Counted from the stretch's first letter, positions 48,533-57,281 are shown. The stretch is DNA of 59,663 nt from Eubacteriales bacterium (GCA_030539285.1 JAUNSH010000011.1:1-59663), one strand, 5' to 3'. A program made the numbers and translations. The notes: generated by a model not told the origin, from the letters alone.

Positions 48533-48562
48533 ATAATAGCAAGAGTGCTTTGGCCTTGTCAA
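48533..48562 (-). promoter_or_regulatory. Promoter of the LacI gene
   Basis: On the minus strand, TTGACA (48557-48562), 18 bp, TATTAT (48533-48538). The stretch 48563-48760 between this and the ATPase promoter shows no gene; a TGTCC/GGACA hairpin lies at about 48728-48745. Confidence 0.7.
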
Positions 48563-48760
48563 GGGAAATTCAGTGAGATTTGCGGAATGCGGGACAGAAG
48601 GAGGATCCCGTGTCAAATGCCGGGTCCTGAGATGGGAAACTGTTCCCCAAAAAGAAAGCTGTGGTGCTTCGCGGCGGTATTGCGAAGGCCCCGGTGCGCA
48701 GGAGCGCCCTCCATGCTTCCTCCATCCTGTCCCGAACAGAGGACAGTTTTTGATCCAGAC

Positions 48761-48789
48761 TTGCAAATTACGCCTGTATATGGTACTAT
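48761..48789 (+). promoter_or_regulatory. Promoter of the CtpE-like ATPase
   Basis: TTGCAA (48761-48766), 17 bp, TACTAT (48784-48789). It implies a 5' leader of about 210 bases before the ATPase start, in which I could not identify a known riboswitch. Confidence 0.55.
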
Positions 48790-48803
48790 TTTACTGATAA
48801 AAT

Positions 48804-48983
48804 ATGAGGGAATTGTTTATCCAGAGAATTGTGGATCTGATCCTCACCGGCCGGGATCTGTCGGAGGAAATGAAGGTCAGCAAAAAAGCCGCGCAGCTTT
48901 TTCGGGGCGGCATTGAGGACTATGGTAAAAATGGATCGTGGGCATTTTCCGGAAGTGATCGCCGCGGACGGATCCCCGGATGA
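48804..48983 (+). CDS. Possible 59-residue leader ORF
   Basis: An ORF opening MRELFIQRIVDLILTGRDLS lies in the ATPase leader. It has coding-like composition for its first 45 codons but no ribosome binding site. It could be a leader peptide or a remnant of a lost gene. No family recognised. Confidence 0.3.
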   Translation: MRELFIQRIVDLILTGRDLSEEMKVSKKAAQLFRGGIEDYGKNGSWAFSGSDRRGRIPG

Positions 48984-49008
48984 CGGAAACTGGGTTGTGA
49001 GACTGCTT

Positions 49009-51444
49009 ATGAAACAGAGAAAAACAGAACTGATCGATCAGGAAACAAATTATGAGCCGCCTGTGCGCTATCAGGCGGATATCGCCGCCGGTCTTTCTCA
49101 GGAGCAGGTGCAGGAGCGGATCGACGGCGAATGGAAAAACGATTCTGTCGCGGCAGAATCGAAGACTGTGAAACAGATCGTAAAAGACAACCTGTTTACC
49201 TACTTTAACCTGATTTTTGCCATACTTGCCATTCTGGTCATTGCGGCGGGGTCACCGCGAAGCCTGACCTTCCTGCCGGTGGTCGTTGCGAATCTTTTCA
49301 TCGGCATCATTCAGGAGGTGCGGGCTAAGAAAACGCTGGACAAGCTCACCATGCTGAATGCCCCAAAGGCGGAGGTCGTGCGCTCTGGGAAGATCGCGGA
49401 GATCCCGGCGGAGGAGCTGGTGCTGGACGATATTGTGATCTTCCGTGCCGGTGACCAGATCTGTGCCGATGCCATCCTTCTGGAAGGAAGCGTGCTGGTC
49501 AACGAATCCCTGCTGACCGGCGAATCCGACGAACTGCGAAAGGAGCTGGGGGACTTTCTGATGTCCGGCAGCTTTGTGGTCTCCGGGGAATGCTATGCCC
49601 GGCTGGAACGGGTCGGGGCCAATTCCTACATCTCCCAGCTGACGCTGGAAGCCAAGGCTGTGGATAAAAAGGAACGCTCGGAGATGCTCCGAACGCTGGA
49701 TAAGCTGGTCGGAATGGTGGGCATTCTCATCGTTCCCATCGGCGTTTTCCTGTTTGTGCAGCAATTTGTCCTCTCCGGCACCTCTTTCCAAAACAGCATC
49801 CTGTCCATGGTGGCAGCGGTGATCGGCATGATCCCGGAGGGGCTGTACCTGCTGGCCAGTGTGGCGCTGGTAGTCAGCGTCATGCGTCTGGCCTCCCGGA
49901 AGGTGCTGGTGCATGATATGAAGTGCATCGAAGCCCTTGCCAGAGTGGATGTGCTGTGCGTGGACAAAACCGGCACCATCACAGAAAACCAGATGCAGGT
50001 CACCAGCGTGATCCCTATGGAGGGCTTTGACCCCACCCAAGGGGCCGGTCTGAAAGCCCAGATCAGCGCTCTGGTGAACGCTATGCCGGAGGGCAATCTG
50101 ACCATGCAGGCGATGAAGCGCTTTTTCAAAACACCATCCCCAAAAGAAGCGGAAGCGGTTTTTCCTTTTTCCTCGACATATAAGTATTGCGGGGCGGCGT
50201 TTTCCGACGGGGCCTACGTCCTCGGCGCGCCGGAATTTCTGCTGCGGGAGGACTATGAAGCCTTCCGTCCCCTGATCGAAAGTTATAGCGCCGATGGCTA
50301 CCGGGCTGTCCTGTTTGGGGAGTACACCGGAACGCTGGATGGGCAGGCTCTGACAGACCCCGTGGTCCCCATGGGACTGATCCTGCTGACCAACCCCATC
50401 CGCCGGGACGCAGCCGAAACCTTCCAGTATTTTGCCCAACAGGGGGTTGCCATTAAGGTCATCTCCGGCGATAACCCCTTGACGGTGTCCCAGATCGCCT
50501 TGGAAACGGGAATTCCGGGGGCGGAGAACTACATTGACGCTTCCACGCTGGATTCGGAGGAAGCGGTTTCCGAGGCCGCGGCCCAATACACCGTGTTTGG
50601 CCGCGTCACGCCGGAACAGAAGCGGCAGCTTGTCCGGGCGCTGCAAAGCCAGGGCCATACCGTCGGTATGACCGGAGACGGCGTCAATGATGTGCTGGCC
50701 CTGAAGGACGCGGACTGCTCCGTTGCCATGGCATCGGGCTGCGACGCGGCGGCTCAGGTTTCCCAGCTGGTGCTGCTGGAATCGGACTTTTCCGCCATGC
50801 CTTCTGTGGTGGCGGAGGGGCGGCGGGTAGTCAACAACATCCAGCGCTCCGCCAGCCTGTTCCTGGTCAAGAATATTTTCTCCTTCCTCATGGCGGTGTT
50901 CTCCGCCTGCTTCATGCTGAGCTACCCGCTGGAACCCTCGCAGGTGTCCCTGATCAGTATGTTCACCATCGGCATCCCCGGCTTTTTCCTGGCCCTTCAG
51001 CCCAACGAGGATGCCATTCACGGACGGTTCCTGTCCAATGTTTTGATGAAGGCCCTGCCCGCGGGACTGACGGATTTTCTCGTGGTGGGAGCGCTGGTGA
51101 TCTTTGGCAGAGTGTTCGGGGTCAATGAAGCGGATATTTCCACCGCCTGCACCATGCTGCTGGCTATCGTTGGCTTTATGATCCTCCACAATATCAGCAG
51201 ACCAATGAATCTGCTGCGCTGGGTCGTCTGGGTCGGCTGCATTGCGGGGCTTCTGATTTGCAGCATCTGGCTGGGAGATATTTTTGGCATGGAACATATG
51301 TCCATGGAGTGCGTTATGCTGTTTGTGGTATTCGCGATCGCCACGGAGCCGATTTTGCGGTATGGCATTCGGATCGTAGAAGCCGTCAGCCATTGGACCC
51401 AGAGAAGGCGTGCCGCGCGGAAGCAGAAGAAAACCGTCGCCTGA
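49009..51444 (+). CDS. Cation-translocating P-type ATPase (CtpE/Ca2+-type)
   Basis: An 811-aa pump. LTGESD in the actuator domain, IPEGLYLLASVAL in helix 4, VDKTGTITENQ (phosphorylation) and GMTGDGVNDVLALKDAD are present, with ten membrane helices. IPEG rather than CPC excludes a P1B heavy-metal pump and matches the CtpE group linked to Ca2+. I start at ATG 49009 (MKQRKTEL), where family similarity begins; the ribosome binding site is weak (GTGAGA), and a longer frame opens at 48913. Single gene closed by the terminator at 51508. Confidence 0.88.
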   Translation: MKQRKTELIDQETNYEPPVRYQADIAAGLSQEQVQERIDGEWKNDSVAAESKTVKQIVKDNLFTYFNLIFAILAILVIAAGSPRSLTFLPVVVANLFIGIIQEVRAKKTLDKLTMLNAPKAEVVRSGKIAEIPAEELVLDDIVIFRAGDQICADAILLEGSVLVNESLLTGESDELRKELGDFLMSGSFVVSGECYARLERVGANSYISQLTLEAKAVDKKERSEMLRTLDKLVGMVGILIVPIGVFLFVQQFVLSGTSFQNSILSMVAAVIGMIPEGLYLLASVALVVSVMRLASRKVLVHDMKCIEALARVDVLCVDKTGTITENQMQVTSVIPMEGFDPTQGAGLKAQISALVNAMPEGNLTMQAMKRFFKTPSPKEAEAVFPFSSTYKYCGAAFSDGAYVLGAPEFLLREDYEAFRPLIESYSADGYRAVLFGEYTGTLDGQALTDPVVPMGLILLTNPIRRDAAETFQYFAQQGVAIKVISGDNPLTVSQIALETGIPGAENYIDASTLDSEEAVSEAAAQYTVFGRVTPEQKRQLVRALQSQGHTVGMTGDGVNDVLALKDADCSVAMASGCDAAAQVSQLVLLESDFSAMPSVVAEGRRVVNNIQRSASLFLVKNIFSFLMAVFSACFMLSYPLEPSQVSLISMFTIGIPGFFLALQPNEDAIHGRFLSNVLMKALPAGLTDFLVVGALVIFGRVFGVNEADISTACTMLLAIVGFMILHNISRPMNLLRWVVWVGCIAGLLICSIWLGDIFGMEHMSMECVMLFVVFAIATEPILRYGIRIVEAVSHWTQRRRAARKQKKTVA

Positions 51445-51507
51445 TGATTCTGACGAATACTGAGACTCGCTGACAGGCTGCATAGATTTCAAACAAGCCT
51501 ATCAGGA

Positions 51508-51556
51508 AAACCCCAGAGCTTTCTCTCCTTCCAGGATGAAGCTCTGGGGTTTCTGC
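51508..51556 (+). terminator. Terminator of the CtpE-like ATPase
   Basis: ACCCCAGAGCTT and AAGCTCTGGGGT form a long stem, flanked by AA and TTTCT. It begins a run of unusually dense inverted repeats that continues to 52088. Confidence 0.8.
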
Positions 51557-51563
51557 ATTCCGT

Positions 51564-51621
51564 CGTTTTGAAAGGAATGCCCACAAACCATTTTCCCTTT
51601 GTGGGTATTCCTTTCAAAACG
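51564..51621. repeat. 24-bp inverted repeat with 10-nt loop
   Basis: Arms begin CGTTTTGAAAGGAAT and end ATTCCTTTCAAAACG. The whole 24-bp stem has a single G-T wobble. It has no T-run on either side, so it is not a standard terminator. Confidence 0.9.
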
Positions 51622-51631
51622 GGCTGGGATT

Positions 51632-51829
51632 CCAAAGGGACGGCAGTTCCTTTGGCCTTGGGTCATCCAATAGGGGCGGGGAGCGCCCTGTTGGCAGGGG
51701 AATCCAAAGGGGACGGCGTTCCCTTGGCAGTGGTTTCCAAAGGCAGCAGCGCTGCCTTGGCGGGTGGAATCCAAAGGAGGGCAGAGCACTCCGTGGCCGG
51801 AAGAATCCAAAGAAACCGGGGTTTCATGG
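51632..51829. repeat. Array of six tandem CCAAAG hairpins, about 35-nt period
   Basis: Hairpins lie at 51632-51655, 51667-51694, 51704-51727, 51737-51760, 51771-51796 and 51807-51829, with start-to-start distances of 35, 37, 33, 34 and 36. Each opens with CCAA (five with TCCAAAG) and closes with TTGG, GTGG or ATGG. Inner stems differ (GGCAGC/GCTGCC, GAAACC/GGTTTC, GGAG/CTCC, AGGG/CCCT, GGG/CCC) yet stay complementary. Linkers are 9-11 bases. No ORF explains this. The conservation of pairing suggests a structured RNA or DNA hairpin function. Confidence 0.85.
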
Positions 51830-51859
51830 CACACGACTTTGCGCGCAAAGTCTAGTGTG
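51830..51859. repeat. Palindromic hairpin after the array
   Basis: CACAC and GTGTG enclose the perfect 16-bp palindrome ACTTTGCGCGCAAAGT. It directly follows the sixth CCAAAG hairpin. Confidence 0.85.
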
Positions 51860-52088
51860 TTATACCTTTGGCGACCGTGGGTGGCTGAAAGGGGTTGTTC
51901 GGGGCGGGAACAAGCGCTTTCAGCCACCCACAGAACAGGCGGATTTTGCGTCCCTCCGGGCGCGAAATTGGGGATTTTCTTTCAGCAAAATCCGCCTGTT
52001 CGGGTGTAGGTGGTGTGGCGGAGCGGAGAGAATTTCAGCAGAAATTCTTGGAGCGCAGCTGCATCACCGGGGGAGCCAAAGGTATAAC
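51859..52088. repeat. Nested three-arm inverted-repeat structure
   Basis: An outer 14-bp inverted repeat (GTTATACCTTTGGC at 51859-51872 with its complement at 52075-52088) encloses three stems. These are 51877-51891 with 51917-51931 (15 bp, plus an inner TTGTTC/GAACAA), 51933-51949 with 51985-52001 (17 bp), and an imperfect hairpin 52009-52068 centred on GAATTTC/GAAATTC. It reads as a closed multibranch fold and holds no gene. It lies between convergent genes, so the strand of any transcript is unknown. Confidence 0.82.
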
Positions 52089-52115
52089 AAACCAGCCGCA
52101 GCGACGCGTCCTTCG

Positions 52116-53093
52116 TCACTTTGGAAACGCGATTGTTTTTTGCTTCGGAAGATCACTCAGGTCGCAGCTGAGAATTTCTTCAATGGCTTTGGCCGCATAT
52201 CTGTGCGAGCGCGTGGTGTCCAATTCTGCAATGTACAGAATTTTTCCTGTGTGCGTTTCAAAATCAATTTCAATCTCACCCCACTCGCCGTCGTAGTCTG
52301 CCTGGTATTCGTAGACTGCGGCGGCGATTTTCTTTTTCCTCCGAATGACCTGTTTCTTCTTTATCGTCACGGCACCGATGGCGTTATCCTCCACCAGCAG
52401 CCGTGCCAGATGATCCACAGCCTTGCGGTATGCTTTCTCCGCGCCGTTGGCGGTGGTGAGTTCAAAGTGTGCACCAAGATCATCGAAACTTTCGGCGTTG
52501 GAAATATGCCGGGCACAGCCGCATTCCATGCACATGGCGTTTCTTCTTTGCAGGTACTCTTTTTCGTCCGAGGTCAAACGGTCAAAAGCTCTTCGGACAG
52601 CATTCGCATGAATCCCGTTCCAGAAGATTTCGAACATATCGTCCTCTTCTTCCCCGGCAAGCTCTGGCAGTATATCCCGTTCTTCCTCCTCGTCATCCAG
52701 GAGGATCGTCTCCTTCCGGCGGTGCAGACAGTTGGCTTCCTGAAAAAATCGTTCTGCGGTTTTTCGCCTGCACTTGAATTTCTCCATGAAGGCTCCCACA
52801 GCGTTTTCCAAATTGTTCTGCATCCATGCGGCAGTGCGGATTTTTTTGTAGGTGGTCAGGGAGGACAGTGACCAGCTTTCCTTTCCTATCTGATAATTCC
52901 GAATGGAATCGAAAATGAAGTTGTGCGCGTAGGTCATGAACTCCGCGTCCTTACCCGGTTCATACTTCGGCAGAAGCTGAAGCAGACACATCATGCAGCA
53001 CAGCTTGATTTCCAGGAACCCCTCCGGGTCATAACGAAAATTGGATTCTGAGGTCAGGGTGCGGCGGATGTAACGGTTCAGACGCTTTTCAAT
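52116..53093 (-). pseudogene. Sigma-70-like regulator of a mobile element, 5' truncated
   Basis: About 325 residues remain. Sigma region-2-like sequence is seen in LPKYEPGKDAEFMTYAHNFI and SLSSLTTYKKIR, followed by an acidic linker, a Cys-containing middle (MCMECGCARH) and a region-4-like C-terminal half. Sigma-like proteins of this kind occur on Clostridia integrative elements. The frame extends to 53276, but the first 60 or so residues are only the antisense of the primase fragment, so the true 5' end is lost at about 53090. A product from an internal start is possible. Confidence 0.65.
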
Positions 53094-53636
53094 TTTGTGC
53101 AGGAAGAAAGAGAATGGCTGGATGACAAGGGGAAGATCATCGAGCACCGATACTGCCAGTGCTTTCTGGAACAGCACCCCCTGCTCAGTAAGGGGGAGGA
53201 CTTCTTCACCACGGAGGGCATCGTCACCGATAAGGACCGGCTCCTGCGGGATGTATTCGATGATATCAAGGAACACCTTACCGGCGGGCTGGTGACAAAA
53301 GCTAAAAACCTGCTGGAAGCAATCCGTATGGAATGCTACGACCGGGGCGAGTTGGAAAAGTATCAGGATCGTATCTTCCTCGCCAACGGAACCCTGTTTC
53401 TGGATGGCAGGTTTGCGGAGGAAAAGGACTTCTGCCTGAACCGCCTGCCTATCTCCTACAATCCCGACGCACCCCGGCCGGAGGTCTGGCTGCGGTTTTT
53501 GTCTGAACTTTTGGAGCCGGAGGACATTCTGACCTTGCAGGAATATATGGGCTACTGCCTGATTCCATCTACCCGGGGACAGGTGATTCCTCTACTGTGG
53601 ATTTCTGAACATTTCGCATGGAGATTCTTGCCATAA
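53094..53636 (+). pseudogene. Phage/plasmid primase (D5/P4-like) fragment
   Basis: About 180 codons resemble the D5-type N-terminal region of phage and ICE primases: GIVTDKDRLLRDVFDDIKEH, then DRIFLANGTLFLDGRF, NRLPISYNPDAP and EDILTLQEYMGYCLIPSTRG. The helicase half that should follow (starting with the GxxxxGKS loop) is replaced by unrelated codons and a stop. The 5' end is also missing. It meets the sigma-like remnant head to head near 53093, a rearrangement junction. Confidence 0.8.
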
Positions 53637-53712
53637 CTACACCTCTTGAATGCTTCAAATTTGAGCGAAATTCAAGCGGTCTAAAAATCCCTCAAAAAGT
53701 TCGGATAAAAAG

Positions 53713-53748
53713 AAAAAAGTGTTGAAAACCAATGGTTTTCAACACTTT
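53713..53748 (-). terminator. Terminator downstream of tRNA-Ala
   Basis: AAAGTGTTGAAAACC and GGTTTTCAACACTTT pair perfectly around AAT. On the minus strand it follows the tRNA CCA end and runs into TTTTTTC. Confidence 0.85.
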
Positions 53749-53824
<76 letters not shown>

Positions 53825-53965
53825 ATATTCTGTTTTTGCTGGTCTCATCTCAATCGGAAGTGCACTCACACGACCGCAGGCTACCGTATATATCCACAGC
53901 GAAAATGTCTACACCCCTTGGCCATGACGCAGCGCACCAAGCTAGATCCGTCGAGAACGAAGGAA

Positions 53966-53994
53966 TTATAACACGTATGTCGGATTTTGTCAAG
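53966..53994 (-). promoter_or_regulatory. Promoter of tRNA-Ala
   Basis: On the minus strand, TTGACA (53989-53994), 17 bp, TATAAT (53966-53971). A perfect consensus. The remaining bases of 53825-54188 show no gene. Confidence 0.85.
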
Positions 53995-54188
53995 CAATTT
54001 TTGAGCTTCGCCTATTGGAATATGAGCAATACTTACTGTTTTCGGGCACGGACGGGGCGTTCTCTAAATGAAAAAGAAAGGCGTTTTCTCGTTGAAAGCG
54101 CCCGTATGATATGGTACAATATCGGTACTTATATGAGGTTTCACGACGCTGGGGACCTGATTGACAGGAAGGAGTTGAAAACAGCAAT

Positions 54189-54719
54189 ATGAATGACCAA
54201 TACTTATCCAAAAAAGTTGTTTCAAAAGAAGCTAGGAAATACCGTTTTCGTGTTGTGATCGGTGGAATTGTGAGCGTATTCTTCCTTTTGGGGATTTTGC
54301 TGGGTATCACAGATGAGGATTTGAGACAGTATTTTTTTACTTATGTGCTGTGCCTGATCCCTTTCGCACTGCTGTGGTTCAGCGGGTACAGGGGAAAGCG
54401 GCTGACGGAAACCGCGAACCGCTACAATGCCATCTTTGCGTGCGACCGTGATGGCTATGTTACCATTGCCGAGATGGCAAAACAGACGGGGAAGGATCCT
54501 GATACCATTGTTTCTGAACTGGAGCGTTTGCTTGACAAGGGGTATCTGTGCGGATGTACGCTGTTGAAAGAGGGCCAGCCCTGCGTGGTTCTTTCTGACG
54601 GAAAAGGGAACGAAACAGGGTTCATCCAGGTGCAATGCGCTTCCTGCGGTGGGACTACCCGTCTTCGGGTGGGCAGCAGCGGCAGATGTGAATATTGCGG
54701 CAGAGAGCTGAAGACGTGA
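54189..54719 (+). CDS. Two-helix membrane protein with HTH-like and zinc-ribbon regions (176 aa)
   Basis: Residues about 21-43 and 50-66 form two membrane helices. A soluble part follows with a winged-helix look (FACDRDGYVTIAEMAKQTGK, SELERLLDKGYL), then a C-terminal zinc ribbon with CASCG and CEYCG. Similar proteins in Clostridia are unnamed. GACAGGAAGG lies upstream of the ATG. The MmcQ-like gene follows by 24 bases, so they are probably co-transcribed. Confidence 0.72.
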   Translation: MNDQYLSKKVVSKEARKYRFRVVIGGIVSVFFLLGILLGITDEDLRQYFFTYVLCLIPFALLWFSGYRGKRLTETANRYNAIFACDRDGYVTIAEMAKQTGKDPDTIVSELERLLDKGYLCGCTLLKEGQPCVVLSDGKGNETGFIQVQCASCGGTTRLRVGSSGRCEYCGRELKT

Positions 54720-54743
54720 AAGTGGAATGAAGTACAGTCTGAG

Positions 54744-55097
54744 ATGAACAGAACCGAATTGGAAGCTTACATCACCGAAACCTACAGCGTATCCGGGGAG
54801 CAGCTGTGGATGAGTACCCCCACCAACACCGTGTTCCGCCACAGCAGGAATCAGAAGTGGTTTGCTGTCATTCTGGACATTCCCAGAGAAAAACTGGGCC
54901 TTTCCGGCGGCGGGACCCTTTCGGTGGTGAATGTGAAATGTGACCCACGGCTCATCGGTTCCTTCCGGGAGGAACCGGGCATTTTCCCGGCGTATCACAT
55001 GAACAAAGCCCATTGGCTGACCCTCGCGCTGGACGGCAGCGTGGAGGATGGGAAACTGAAATTCCTGCTGGATATGAGCTATGCGCTGACGAAATGA
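54744..55097 (+). CDS. MmcQ/YjbR-family protein
   Basis: A 117-aa protein of the MmcQ/YjbR double-wing fold. TNTVFRHSRNQKWFAVI, NVKCDPRLIGSFREEPGI and MNKAHWLTLALDG are the family's landmark segments. Often described as DNA-binding, though its role is unproved. It ends 12 bases before a CTGGAT/ATCCAG stem-loop. Confidence 0.88.
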   Translation: MNRTELEAYITETYSVSGEQLWMSTPTNTVFRHSRNQKWFAVILDIPREKLGLSGGGTLSVVNVKCDPRLIGSFREEPGIFPAYHMNKAHWLTLALDGSVEDGKLKFLLDMSYALTK

Positions 55098-55108
55098 TAT
55101 GGCAAGGA

Positions 55109-55137
55109 CTGGATCGCACCTTGAAGGTGAAATCCAG
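55109..55137 (+). terminator. Possible terminator after the MmcQ gene
   Basis: CTGGAT...CACCTT/AAGGTG...ATCCAG forms a two-tier stem but lacks a good T-run. A minus-strand frame just beyond (55130-55230) shows about 30 protein-like residues without a start, possibly gene debris. Confidence 0.4.
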
Positions 55138-55243
55138 CCCTTAGATTCCGTGGATATTGGAAATGGATATGCCCTGCATCGCCATGTCAACGGACTGACA
55201 CGCGGCATCCACCGCCCCGGCGTCCAGGGCTATGGCGGAATGG

Positions 55244-56413
55244 CTACAGGCTGTCCACAGCTTCTTTCAGCTGCGCCATGGCTTTTTCCAGGGTGGAGCG
55301 GGGGCAGGCGGCGTTCAGGCGCATAAATCCACTGAGGCTGCGGCCGAAGGTATGGCCCTCGTTCAGGCCCAGCTTTGCCTTGTGGATGAAGAAGTCCCGA
55401 AGCTCCTCGTTGTTCATGCCCAGTTCCCGGCAGTCCAGCCACATCAGGTAGGTGGCATCGGGACAGTTGGGCTTGATCTGGGGAATGTTTTTGGCGCAGA
55501 AGTCGCAGACGTAGTCAAAGTTTCCGGAGATGTATTCCAGCAGCTGTTCCAGCCACTCCTCGCCCTCCCGGTAGGCGGCTTCCATGGCAACGCTGCTGAA
55601 GGCGTTGTTGCGGTGGATGTCCATACCGCTCCAGAACTTATCGAAGACGGCCTTCCTTTCAGCGTTGGGGAAGATGGTGGTGCTGGCCTGCAAACCAGCA
55701 AGGTTGAAGGTCTTGGTGGCGGAAACGCAGGTGATGGTGTGCCCGGCGATCTCCGGGGAGAGGGACGCCGTGGGTGTGTGGTGCTTGCCATGGAAGATCA
55801 GGTCGGAGTGAATTTCGTCGGAAACCAGCAGGGTGTTATTCTCAACGCACAGCTCTGCCATTTTCTTCAGGTCGGCGGGGTCCCAAACAATGCCCAGCGG
55901 GTTATGGGGATTGCACAGCAGGAAGATGCTGCACTGCTTGACCTTGGCGGCGAAATCCTCAAAGTCCACGTGCCAGTGTCCGTCTTCCTCCACCAGCTGG
56001 TTTTCCACCACGGTGCGGTCCCAGGCTTCCACCACGTCGTAGAACTCGGAGTAGACCGGGGTCTGGATCAGCACCTTGTCGCCGTCCTTGCTGAACAGCT
56101 TGACAATGGCGGACAGGGCGGGCACAACGCCAAGGCTCCAACTCATGAGGGAAACATCTGGCTTCCAGTTGTTGCGCCTGACTTCCCATTCCTGAACAGC
56201 TTCAAAGTAGCTGGCGGGACGGGAGGTGTAGCCCCAGATGCCCTCCTCGGCTTTGGCCTTGCAGGCCTCGATGATGGGCTGGGCCGTGCGGAAATCCATA
56301 TCCGCCACCCACAGGGGGATCACATCGGCAGTGCCGAATTTTTTGGCGCGCTCATCGTATTTGGCGGAACGGTTGGCGCTGCGGTCGATCACCTCATTGA
56401 AATTGTATTTCAT
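55244..56413 (-). CDS. patB: PatB/MalY-family PLP-dependent C-S lyase
   Basis: A 389-aa cystathionine beta-lyase-like enzyme. Family marks: the N-terminal IPLWVADMDFRTAQPI, CNPHNPLGIVW, SDEIHSDLIFHG, and the Schiff-base Lys in SATKTFNLAGLQ. The C-terminal GFMRLNAACPRS carries the carboxylate-binding Arg. It should split C-S bonds in cystathionine or cysteine conjugates; MalY-type regulatory side functions are also known. I start at ATG 56413 behind AGAAGGAG. Single gene. Confidence 0.92.
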   Translation of the reverse strand: MKYNFNEVIDRSANRSAKYDERAKKFGTADVIPLWVADMDFRTAQPIIEACKAKAEEGIWGYTSRPASYFEAVQEWEVRRNNWKPDVSLMSWSLGVVPALSAIVKLFSKDGDKVLIQTPVYSEFYDVVEAWDRTVVENQLVEEDGHWHVDFEDFAAKVKQCSIFLLCNPHNPLGIVWDPADLKKMAELCVENNTLLVSDEIHSDLIFHGKHHTPTASLSPEIAGHTITCVSATKTFNLAGLQASTTIFPNAERKAVFDKFWSGMDIHRNNAFSSVAMEAAYREGEEWLEQLLEYISGNFDYVCDFCAKNIPQIKPNCPDATYLMWLDCRELGMNNEELRDFFIHKAKLGLNEGHTFGRSLSGFMRLNAACPRSTLEKAMAQLKEAVDSL

Positions 56414-56552
56414 ACACGGCTCCTTCTTATTTGTCAGTTTATTGAGAACAGTATACCACAACTTTTAAAATTGTCCAGCAGGCCGAGTCTCCTGCGGTGA
56501 AGGGTTAAGGCAGATCACGCATGAGATATTCCGCTTCCTCAAAATCGCAGCT

Positions 56553-56759
56553 TCAGACATAAATTCGGTAGGTATACAGATAGTCCCGATTCAGCCCAAA
56601 GGTGCCTGAATAGGTGCTTACATTATGGCTGGTGCACCGAAAATCCACGGTTTTCACCATGGATTCAATGCCATGATCGGACAAAATATTCCGGATTTCA
56701 GCCATCCGTGCCGGATCCCAAGTCACGGTCAATTCTCTGCGGTTAAAGAAAGTGATCAT
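56553..56759 (-). CDS. Small conserved protein (68 aa)
   Basis: Starts MITFFNRRELTVTWDP at 56759, overlapping the ogt stop by 4 bases. RNILSDHGIESMVKTVDF suggests a compact alpha/beta fold. Function unknown. Coupling to ogt supports expression. Confidence 0.6.
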   Translation of the reverse strand: MITFFNRRELTVTWDPARMAEIRNILSDHGIESMVKTVDFRCTSHNVSTYSGTFGLNRDYLYTYRIYV

Positions 56760-57232
56760 AGTCTGTCCTCCTGTCTCAGCCAGCCCTCGTGGCGCAGGAG
56801 CCATTCCTTTTTGTCAAGGCCCTCTGCGTAGCCTGTCAGTTTGCCGTTCGCACCAACGACCCGGTGGCAGGGGATGAGAATGTCGATGGGGTTTGCGCCC
56901 ACCGCCTGTCCTACGGCCTGGGCCGACATTTTTTCCTTGCCCATCCGCACCGCCATTTCCCGGGCAATGGCACCGTAGGTGGTGGTCTGCCCGTAGGGAA
57001 TGGTCAGAAGAATGTCCCACACCTGCTGCTGAAAGGCGGTGCCGTGGGGATTCAAGGGAAACGAACATCCCACCGGATTCCCGGAAAAATAGGAATCCAG
57101 CCAGAGCTTTGCCTGAACCAAAACGGGATGATCTTCTGTTTTTTTGGGGTGCATCCAGATGCCCGTCAGCCCGCCTGCGTCGGCGGTCAGGTACAGCGTC
57201 CCCACCGGGGAAGGGTACTCGCAGTAGTCCAT
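56756..57232 (-). CDS. ogt: Methylated-DNA-protein-cysteine methyltransferase
   Basis: A 158-aa suicide repair protein that takes alkyl groups from O6-alkylguanine. The acceptor Cys is in IPCHRVVG, and FQQQVWDILLTIPYGQTTTYG carries the DNA-binding helix with the Tyr. GKLTGYAEGLDKKEWLL closes the active site. Normal length for Ogt. It starts behind AGGAGG and is followed, with 4-base overlap, by the 68-aa gene. Confidence 0.95.
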   Translation of the reverse strand: MDYCEYPSPVGTLYLTADAGGLTGIWMHPKKTEDHPVLVQAKLWLDSYFSGNPVGCSFPLNPHGTAFQQQVWDILLTIPYGQTTTYGAIAREMAVRMGKEKMSAQAVGQAVGANPIDILIPCHRVVGANGKLTGYAEGLDKKEWLLRHEGWLRQEDRL

Positions 57233-57245
57233 ATGTCCTCCTATG

Positions 57246-57276
57246 AAAAAAGGCCCCGAAATTGCTTCGGGGCCTT
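57246..57276 (-). terminator. Terminator of the 220-aa membrane protein gene
   Basis: AAGGCCCCGAA and TTCGGGGCCTT pair perfectly around ATTGC, with a TTTTTTC run on the minus strand. Confidence 0.88.
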
Positions 57277-57281
57277 ATGTG

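Noticed and set aside
49252-51492. 746-codon minus-strand ORF opposite the CtpE-like ATPase
   Set aside because: It is an antisense shadow of a high-GC gene. The plus strand carries all P-type ATPase motifs.
51632-51829. CRISPR array
   Set aside because: The spacing of about 35 nt is suggestive, but units are not identical repeats with unique spacers; each unit is itself a hairpin with a different core. No cas genes are nearby.
55130-55243. Minus-strand frame with about 30 protein-like residues after the PatB gene
   Set aside because: No start codon with a binding site and no recognisable motif. It is at best a gene scrap.
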